From CAIJMU01 sp035530275 (GTDB lineage Bacteria; Spirochaetota; Spirochaetia; Treponematales; Rectinemataceae), in contig DATKVC010000007.1 in assembly GCA_035530275.1 (NCBI GenBank), positions 1 to 64,000 on the forward strand: DNA of 64,000 nt, read 5' to 3'. Numbering within the stretch: the stretch's first letter is position 1; every line of letters starts with the position of its first letter. This document shows, piece by piece, positions 27,615-33,693 of this stretch. The notes under the pieces are model-generated. The model worked only from the letters and a program-made list of their open reading frames with translations, was not told the origin of the DNA and made no database searches. Position numbers and translations under genes: made by a program.

Positions 27615-27866
27615 ATGGCAACTTCTCCAACTTGGCAGCTGCAAGAAGCCAAGGCGAGACTGAGCGAGCTCGTGCAAAAAGCCCTCGACGAAGGTCCTCA
27701 AATGATTACCAGACGAGGAAAAGCCTCCGTGGTCGTAATAGACGCGGAAGAATTGCGCCGCCTCCAGCGACCCAATAGCGATTTTGTTGATTTTTTGCGC
27801 ATTGCCCCCGAAATCGATCTTGAGATTGACCGGCAACGCGATTCCGGTCGGATGCTCGACCTGTGA
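27615..27866 (+). CDS. Phd/YefM family antitoxin
   Basis: An 83-aa antitoxin. The N-terminal half has the DNA-binding Phd/YefM pattern (WQLQEAKARLSELVQKAL, then PQMITRRGKASVVVIDAEE); the C-terminal tail (DLEIDRQRDSGRMLDL) should wrap around the toxin. AGGAGG six bases before the ATG at 27615 decides the start. It ends by overlapping the toxin start (GTGA). Confidence 0.92.
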   Translation: MATSPTWQLQEAKARLSELVQKALDEGPQMITRRGKASVVVIDAEELRRLQRPNSDFVDFLRIAPEIDLEIDRQRDSGRMLDL

Positions 27867-28288
27867 AGTACCTTTTGGACAGCTGCGTCATTTCCGAAGC
27901 GATTCGTCCTCACCCCGAACAAGCGGTGATCGCCTGGCTCGCAAGCAGAAAAGAAGAGGACCTTCATCTTCCTTCGTTGGTATTGGGCGAAATCATGAAA
28001 GTCATTGAAAGGCTCGAAGCGGGGACAAAACGAAGTCGCTTGGAGTCATGGCTTGGCGATCTCGAGACGCGTTTCGGTTCGCGACTTGTCGCCATCGATG
28101 GTGAAGTGGCCCTCAAATGGGGGCATCTAGCGGCCTTCCTCGAACGCAGGGGAATTGCGCTTCCGGTTGTAGATGGGCTCATCGCGAGCTGCGCCTTGAA
28201 CCACGGTATGGTGCTTGCCACTCGCAATCTAAGCGACTTTGTCGAAACGGGTGTGGAGCTTTTCAATCCTTGGGACTTCGAGGGCTGA
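27863..28288 (+). CDS. PIN-domain toxin (VapC/FitB-like)
   Basis: A 141-aa PIN-domain RNase. Acidic residues of the fold are present: LLDSCVISE at the N-terminus, LVLGEIMKVIERL in the middle, PVVDGLIASCAL and a final LATRNLSDFV. FitB-type toxins cleave RNA when freed from antitoxin. The GTG start overlaps the antitoxin stop, and the pair looks complete, in contrast to the broken MNT-HEPN pair nearby. Confidence 0.9.
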   Translation: MKYLLDSCVISEAIRPHPEQAVIAWLASRKEEDLHLPSLVLGEIMKVIERLEAGTKRSRLESWLGDLETRFGSRLVAIDGEVALKWGHLAAFLERRGIALPVVDGLIASCALNHGMVLATRNLSDFVETGVELFNPWDFEG

Positions 28289-28313
28289 GCAGTAAACATC
28301 GCCACAAGATGCG

Positions 28314-28335
28314 AAAAGCCCCTCTTTCGAGGGGC
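28314..28335 (-). terminator. Terminator of the porin-cytochrome operon
   Basis: Read on the minus strand, GCCCCTC-GAAA-GAGGGGC followed by TTTT, 25 bases after the 13-heme gene. On the plus strand the same hairpin lies just after the PIN toxin gene and may serve both. Confidence 0.7.
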
Positions 28336-28359
28336 CCTTCCGTCAATAGACGCAATTTC

Positions 28360-29409
28360 TTATTTATGGCAAGTGAAGCAATTTGATCCGGGGTTCATCT
28401 TGTGGTTGTAGCTCGGGCTGGTTATGTTCCGATCAGGATCCGAGTGACAGGTTGCGCACTGCGAGCCTGGCAGCGATGGTCCGGTGGCGCCGATGTGGCA
28501 GGTCACGCAGTGACCGGGTTTGTCACCTGTCGCCGAGCCGGTTCCCTTCACTCCCAAATCCCATGTCGACGTGTGCGTCCAGGGCTTTTGACTAGTATGG
28601 CAATCCAGGCACTGCTGCTGGGTATGGCAGGTCGCGCAACTCTGGGGGTTGCTGCGGGCGACGATACCGTGGGCGCCGAGGGTCCAGCCGGCGTTGTGTG
28701 TCGGCGGCTTCTCACGCTGATGGCAGGAGTTGCAGTCGTTGCCGCTCTGGACAGTATGGCAGTTGTTGCAGGTGCCCTGTATGGTGGCTTGAGAAAGCCC
28801 CTTGCCGTGGGTATGGATCCATTCGGCTGTGTGGTAGGCGGGCTTGGTGCTGCTGATGTTCGAGTTCACATGGCAGGTCGCGCAGTCGGTTCCGTTGGGG
28901 ACATTCTGAGCTTTATGACAGGCGATGCAGGTGCTCATGGTGGGGAGCATCTCGTCGCCCGTGACGCCCACCTTGTCGAAAAGATTGTGACAGGAGAGGC
29001 AATCGACCTTGGCGTCGGCATGCTTGCGGTGATCGAACTTGATCTCCGGCATCAGAATTTTGTCGATCGGCATCGTCGCCGAATAATCCGGGTTGGTATG
29101 GCACATCGTGCATTTGTCGGTGCCCTTCGACATATCCGTCTCGTCGGTGTGGCAGACGGCGCAATTATCCATCGTCGGGAAGGTCATCAGCGTCGGCATA
29201 GTCTGAGAGGGGCTGTGACAGGCGTCGCAGCTGAGGCCGAGATCCTTGACCTTGAACTTGTGGTTGATGATGATGCCGTGGGGGCTGGTCGTCGGCGCAG
29301 CCGGCGCGGTCGTGCCCGCCGCGAAAGCGAAGGCTGAAGCGGCCAGCGTGAATGCCGCTACGCCGAGGAGGCGCAAGGCGCCGATTCTGGAAGTAGGTTT
29401 GCGTGCCAT
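28360..29409 (-). CDS. 13-heme periplasmic c-type cytochrome
   Basis: A 349-aa secreted cytochrome with a cleavable signal (hydrophobic stretch about 10-33, AASAFAFAAG) and no lipobox. Thirteen CxxCH sites are visible, from CDACH near residue 63 to CFTCH three residues before the end: one haem per 25 residues or so. Such density is typical of MtrA/DmsE-type electron wires. MtrA has ten haems in a similar length, so this is a denser relative or an independent family. It directly follows the beta-barrel gene (10-base gap), suggesting that it plugs into or docks on that barrel. The ATG at 29409 has AGAGGAAA upstream; longer readings are spurious. Confidence 0.92.
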   Translation of the reverse strand: MARKPTSRIGALRLLGVAAFTLAASAFAFAAGTTAPAAPTTSPHGIIINHKFKVKDLGLSCDACHSPSQTMPTLMTFPTMDNCAVCHTDETDMSKGTDKCTMCHTNPDYSATMPIDKILMPEIKFDHRKHADAKVDCLSCHNLFDKVGVTGDEMLPTMSTCIACHKAQNVPNGTDCATCHVNSNISSTKPAYHTAEWIHTHGKGLSQATIQGTCNNCHTVQSGNDCNSCHQREKPPTHNAGWTLGAHGIVARSNPQSCATCHTQQQCLDCHTSQKPWTHTSTWDLGVKGTGSATGDKPGHCVTCHIGATGPSLPGSQCATCHSDPDRNITSPSYNHKMNPGSNCFTCHK

Positions 29410-29419
29410 GGTTTCCTCT

Positions 29420-30865
29420 TTAGTACCTATAGCCGGCTCGAAGCTCGACATGGATGTCGCTCCGCGGCGAGGCGTCGAGGTCGCTAGAACCGGCAAAAGC
29501 GTTGATGATCGAGGTCTGCTGTGAAGTTTCGTACGAGGCCTTGAATTGGAAATTGAGCGCTTTTGTGGCCTTCCACCTCGCCTGCAGGTAGTATTGCTGA
29601 GCCGCGAAGCTGTCGGTGTAGACGCCGGCGACATCCTCTTGCCAGCTGCTCGCGCTGAACGAAGTACCTAGACGGAAGTCGAAGGCGTCGACTTTTTGGC
29701 CTATTTCGCCCCCGAAAGCGTTGATCGAGGTGCCGTAGCCGGAAGCGGGAAGGAGGTAATTATAATATCCCGATAGGGCGAGACCCATCGCCAGGCTGAC
29801 GGAAGGCCCGACCCGGAACTGTTCATAACCGGGATCGGATATGGTCGCCGAGCCGGTTAGGGGCTGACGATGGTCGTAGCCCGCATCGAGGGTCAGAGAA
29901 GAAACAAGTCCACCCTTCGGCAGGAAAAAGCCGCCGAAGTCTTCGGAAAGATCGACCGAGGCCGAAAGGTAGGGGTCTGCCGCGCCGAGAATCGCGGCGA
30001 AGTTCGAGAGGCTCGCGCCGAAGTCAGCCGCATTGAGGAATTGAAGATCTCCATTAAGCGAATACGAAAGACGGGCTGCGTCAATCATTCCACCAACCCA
30101 TACCGCGCTGTCCACAGGATTGAAATTTACCAGGGTGGCACTCGCGCCGGCCGAAAGTTCAGAGCTTGACGACCATGAAGCAGAAGCCCTGAGGACCTGG
30201 TTCACGACAGTATTCGCGCTCGCTGCGATGGTGCCGGCTGTCGGCGTAGCCTGGGATAGATAGACATAGCCTGCCGACAGGTTAAGAGCCTCGTCGAATA
30301 GGTTTGCGCTCAGACTCGCCCCGCCCTCGAGATTGCTGCCGGTATAGGCGTTGGCAGCCCGAACGAGACTCGCATCGCTGTAGGGCAGGCCTCCGAAGAG
30401 GTCAACTCGGAGCCAGGACATGGGCGCAACCCATGCCGATAGTCCGTCGAAGGAGGCCATTGCACCCGGCTGATTGCTCAGACGACCCAAGGCCAGGCCG
30501 AAGGTGGGAGCGGTGTAGGCGATCGAGGCCGTGTAGAGGTCGTAGTCGACCCAGCTCGCCGTTTCGCCGTTCTGGGCGTCGGGCAGGCTGATGAGGACGG
30601 TGCCGGCGGCGGGCGCCGCGCCGAAGCTCCCATCGAGTCCGCCATACATCGAGAACTTGAGGCCAGGCATGATGCCGATATCGAGGCTATGCGTGTTCCA
30701 TGCGCGGTTGATCATGGCGTTGTCGCCATAGTCGAGCCGATAACCGGTGTCGGTACGGCCTGATAGGTCGAGGGCGAAGAGGCCGGGTGCCGCTATGGCA
30801 AAGCCCAGGGCCGCGACGAGCGCGAATCTCGCGCCAACCTGCCTCGATCCACGGTATTTCTCCAT
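29420..30865 (-). CDS. Outer-membrane beta-barrel protein (porin-cytochrome partner)
   Basis: A 481-aa protein with a signal peptide (residues 1-35) and a long series of amphipathic strands with aromatic girdles (TGYRLDYGDNAMINRAW, VDYDLYTASIAYTA, LALSGYYNYLLPA), ending in HVELRAGYRY, a C-terminal aromatic strand fit for BAM recognition. It resembles putative MHC-associated barrels more than classical porins; it is shorter than MtrB and lacks its N-terminal CxxC. The 13-heme cytochrome gene follows at once, as in porin-cytochrome conduits that carry electrons across the outer membrane. The ATG at 30865 has AGGAGG upstream. Strand count and function are inferred. Confidence 0.78.
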   Translation of the reverse strand: MEKYRGSRQVGARFALVAALGFAIAAPGLFALDLSGRTDTGYRLDYGDNAMINRAWNTHSLDIGIMPGLKFSMYGGLDGSFGAAPAAGTVLISLPDAQNGETASWVDYDLYTASIAYTAPTFGLALGRLSNQPGAMASFDGLSAWVAPMSWLRVDLFGGLPYSDASLVRAANAYTGSNLEGGASLSANLFDEALNLSAGYVYLSQATPTAGTIAASANTVVNQVLRASASWSSSSELSAGASATLVNFNPVDSAVWVGGMIDAARLSYSLNGDLQFLNAADFGASLSNFAAILGAADPYLSASVDLSEDFGGFFLPKGGLVSSLTLDAGYDHRQPLTGSATISDPGYEQFRVGPSVSLAMGLALSGYYNYLLPASGYGTSINAFGGEIGQKVDAFDFRLGTSFSASSWQEDVAGVYTDSFAAQQYYLQARWKATKALNFQFKASYETSQQTSIINAFAGSSDLDASPRSDIHVELRAGYRY

Positions 30866-30919
30866 AAAAACTCCTCCTGGATGTCCCGTGAAGCTACAAG
30901 GTGAAAAAAAGTGTTCCTC

Positions 30920-30949
30920 TATATGTCGTGAATAACTGCTTTCCGTCAA
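30920..30949 (-). promoter_or_regulatory. Possible promoter of the porin-cytochrome operon
   Basis: On the minus strand: TTGACG (30949-30944), 18-base spacer, CATATA (30925-30920). The -35 matches that of the two hexaheme genes but the -10 is poor and the conserved spacer is missing. Confidence 0.35.
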
Positions 30950-31082
30950 CAACTTTTCGGTGCGAAGGATGGGGAAGGGGTTGGGGAAAAAGCGAATGAT
31001 GTTGATTTTCGCTTTGAAGCAAAGCGAAGGGCCGGAGGCATCTCTCTACTATGCGCACCTATAGGCACATTCGCGTAACTGA

Positions 31083-31286
31083 AAACCGCATGAACTGGAA
31101 ACGGAAGGCGCGACGATTCCCAGGCCTTTGGCGACGCGCGACTATTCCGGCAAGCTTATGCTCCGTCTTCCCAAGGCTCTTCACCGCGATGCCGCGATGC
31201 GCGCGGCAGAGGAAGGAGTTTCGCTGAACCAATATCTGCTTTCGCTTCTCGCTCCAGCCAATCGGAACGCCAGGGATGTGAAGTAG
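31083..31286 (+). pseudogene. HicB-type antitoxin remnant
   Basis: A 67-codon open frame without a proper start reads ETEGATIPRPL, then YSGKLMLRLPKALHRDAAMR and EEGVSLNQYLLSLLA, the C-terminal half of a HicB antitoxin (YSGKF.LRLPK.LH plus ribbon-helix-helix). The N-terminal RNase-H-like half and any hicA are missing. Only an internal ATG at 31158 could start translation (42 aa). It runs into the next remnant. Confidence 0.6.
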
Positions 31287-32163
31287 CGGAGGAGGGCCGC
31301 GAGGTCTTCCTCTGGGCTCTGCCTCACGCGAACTTGTCAATCGAAGCGCCGAAAGCCTCGCTGGGCGAATCGCCTATCGGGAACTCACCCCCTTCCTGGC
31401 CACGGAATACCTTCCTCTTGCCCCCCCCTCGATGCTCGAAGGGCTCTGGCGAGGCGGCTATCCGGAATCAGCCTTGGCCGCAAGCGGGGCGAAGAGCCTG
31501 CGTTGGCGCGAGGCCTATCTGCAAAGCCTCGTGGAGCGCGATCTTCATCTTCTCGGTATGCGCATTCCCCCCGTCGCGATGGAACGATTCCTTTCCATGT
31601 GCGCGCACCTCCAGGGTCAGACCCTCAACCTGGCCAAGTTCGGCGAATCGCTCGACCTCAGCGGTCCCGCAGTTAGGTCAAGGTTGGAATTTCTCGAGGC
31701 GGCCTTGTTGTTCAGACTCCTCCCCGCTTGGTCGGGCAATCTCAAGAAGCGATTGGTGAAGGCGCCTAAACTCTTCATTCGCGACACGGGGCTTTGCACT
31801 GCCCTTCTCGGAATCGAATCGGCGGAGAATCTCCTCGGCCACCCGACCTTCGGCGCCTGTTGGGAGGCCTTTGGCATCGAGACGCTCTGTTCTTCCATGC
31901 CAGGATGGCGGGCCTCGTACTTCCGGAGCTCAGGCGGGGCGGAAATTGATCTTGTACTCGAGAAGGGTTCACGACGTTTGGCTTTCGAGTTCAAGGCATC
32001 TTCGGCGCCACGGGTCACTCGGGGTTTCCACGAGGCAATCGGAGATCTCGCTCCCGAGCATTCCTACGTCATCGGCCTCGTCGAGGACTCCTATACTATC
32101 GCGCAAGGCGTTAGGGTCTCGGGCCTGAGAGAATGTGCCGCTGAGGTGGCGGCGCTGTCATAG
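31282..32163 (+). pseudogene. Decayed AAA ATPase with DUF4143 domain (second copy)
   Basis: Open from 31282: GSASRELVNRSAESLAGRIAYRELTPF is the end of the ATPase domain (the ESLAGR motif), then LWRGGYPES, VERDLHLLGMRIPP, APKLFIRDTGLCTALLG, FGACWEAFGIETL and GGAEIDLVLEKGSRRLAFEFK. The Walker A and B region is absent, replaced by the HicB remnant. An ATG at 31432 could give a 243-aa fragment. It is the same family as the remnant at 22583 but clearly divergent, so they are two independent losses. Confidence 0.75.
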
Positions 32164-32305
32164 CCGGTCCAAGATTAAGGCATAGCCTCAATCGATGGTG
32201 TATATCATCAGGGAAATCCCCGTTGACGGTGATCGGCAAAGCGCCTTGAGCATCGCCCGCGTCCTGGCAGGGAGGAGGGCGCGCCGAGCTTGAGAAGCCG
32301 GCGAG

Positions 32306-32427
32306 CCCAAGTTCGGTCGGATCCATGCCCAAGCTGGGCTAAGCTCTTTCCCAAGTTGGGCTTATGCTATCCCCAAGTTGGGCGATCCTCTTCCCCAAGT
32401 TGGAGCTTCCCCTTGCCCAAGTTGGGC
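32306..32427. repeat. Six 22-bp tandem repeats with palindromic core
   Basis: Copies start at 32306, 32328, 32350, 32372, 32394 and 32416, exactly 22 bases apart. The core is CCCAA-G-TTGGG, an 11-base inverted repeat, followed by about 11 variable bases often ending in ctctt or ctatc. Copies 1, 2 and 5 have single changes. The period is close to two helical turns, so all cores face the same side of DNA. It lies in the 32164-32650 gap, where no gene was recognised. This is iteron- or operator-array-like, and not CRISPR. Confidence 0.9.
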
Positions 32428-32650
32428 GCGGCGAGGGGAAAAGGGGTAACCTGGGGGTGTTTCCATAGAATATCGAGAAGCACCAAGGAAGATGAAACCC
32501 TGCTTCGATAGCCCGGCATGGCTTCTTCCTCTCGGATTCTTCCTTGATGGTTTCGATATTTCCTGCTATATATGGTGTCATCCATTGCCTTTTCGACAGG
32601 CATTACCTGCAACGATTCGGCGCATTCGCTATTCCCCACGGAGGATTTCC

Positions 32651-33082
32651 ATGAAGAAGCTCATTATCGCGGTCGTCGCCGCGCTTGCCATCGTTCTCGC
32701 CTTCGGCGCCTGCAAGAAGAACGACAAGCCCCTCGTCAGCCCCGCCCCCTCAAGCGCGGCTCCCGCCGCGACGGCTCCGGCAGCCGACCCCCATGCGACC
32801 ACCACCGATCCCCATGCCGTCAGCAATGTCCTCGTTCCCGCCGGCGTAGGCCACAAGGGCACGGTCCTCGACGTCGTCCAGGCCGGGGAGTACACCTACA
32901 TCCAGGTCAACGAGAACGGCAAGCAGCTCTGGGTCGCCACCGTCGGCGCCAAGGCCGCCAAGGGCGACGTTATCGAGTTCGCCGACGCACCGGTCTTCCC
33001 CTCCTTCCAGAGCAAGGCGCTCAACAGGACCTTCGACAACCTCATGATGGTCGACGGCATCAGGAACGACACGCAGAAGTAA
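32651..33082 (+). CDS. NrfJ-like lipoprotein
   Basis: A 143-aa lipoprotein: signal MKKLIIAVVAALAIVLAFGAC with acylated Cys21, an Ala/Pro/Ser-rich tether with two DPHA copies, and a compact C-terminal domain (about 68-138: GHKGTVLDVVQAGEYTYIQV, LWVATVGAKAAKGDVIEF, SKALNRTFDNLMMVDGI). That domain matches the NrfJ-related small OB-like proteins often encoded near cytochrome c nitrite reductases and other multiheme systems. The role is unproven; the nearby cytochromes suggest a redox-associated periplasmic function. GGAGG precedes the ATG. Confidence 0.7.
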   Translation: MKKLIIAVVAALAIVLAFGACKKNDKPLVSPAPSSAAPAATAPAADPHATTTDPHAVSNVLVPAGVGHKGTVLDVVQAGEYTYIQVNENGKQLWVATVGAKAAKGDVIEFADAPVFPSFQSKALNRTFDNLMMVDGIRNDTQK

Positions 33083-33103
33083 GAGCGCTTCCACGCGCCG
33101 TGA

Positions 33104-33135
33104 AGCCCCGGCCCTCGCCGGGGCTGTTTTTTTTT
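33104..33135 (+). terminator. Rho-independent terminator
   Basis: A nine-pair stem AGCCCCGGC/GCCGGGGCT with a CCTC loop, followed by G and nine T residues. It ends the NrfJ-like gene. Confidence 0.92.
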
Positions 33136-33174
33136 ATCGGGATCGCGATATCGTTGTCCGCGAAAGGAGCCTTC

Positions 33175-33666
33175 ATGAAACGAATCACACTCGGCCTCCT
33201 CGTCGCTCTTCTCGCCTTCGCGACGGCAGCGCAAAATCGCGGCGGCACGAGCCTCGGCATCTTCGCCGGCGGCGACGCCCCGGGATCGGCGACGGCCAAC
33301 ATCGCGAGCGACGGACAGGTCCATCTCAATTGGGGCTTTTTCGTCAATCTGCCCCTCCTGCAGACCTTCAACATCGCGCCGTCGGCGGAGGTCTACAAAT
33401 TCGGGACTTCGAACGCCACGGACTTCGACATCGCCTTCAAGTTCGTCGTGCCGCTTTCGGGGCTCGGCATCTTCGCGGGCATCTCCCCCGGCCTCACCAC
33501 GGTCAACACGCTGACAGCCCCTCACGTCGGGGTCCTCGGCGGGGCGACCTTCGGCTTCGTGAGCAATCTCGACGTCTTCGCCATGGCGAAATACACGATC
33601 GTCTTCGACAATTCGCAGAACGCCTCGGTCGTGCACGCCAATGCGGGAATAATGTTCTATTTCTAA
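33175..33666 (+). CDS. Small outer-membrane beta-barrel-like protein
   Basis: A 163-aa secreted protein with a signal peptide (residues 1-18, ending ATAA) and alternating strands with glycines (LGIFAGGDA, LNWGFFVNLPLL, FDIAFKFVVPL, LDVFAMAKYTIVF), ending in GIMFYF, a terminal aromatic strand. The size suggests an eight-strand barrel. No specific family is recognised. GAAAGGAG precedes the ATG at 33175. Confidence 0.65.
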   Translation: MKRITLGLLVALLAFATAAQNRGGTSLGIFAGGDAPGSATANIASDGQVHLNWGFFVNLPLLQTFNIAPSAEVYKFGTSNATDFDIAFKFVVPLSGLGIFAGISPGLTTVNTLTAPHVGVLGGATFGFVSNLDVFAMAKYTIVFDNSQNASVVHANAGIMFYF

Positions 33667-33693
33667 ACGATAAGGGGCGTGGTGCCCTCGCCC

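Noticed and set aside
32306..32427. CRISPR array
   Set aside because: The whole unit is 22 bases, with an 11-base core and an 11-base remainder, too short for repeat plus spacer; no cas gene is present.
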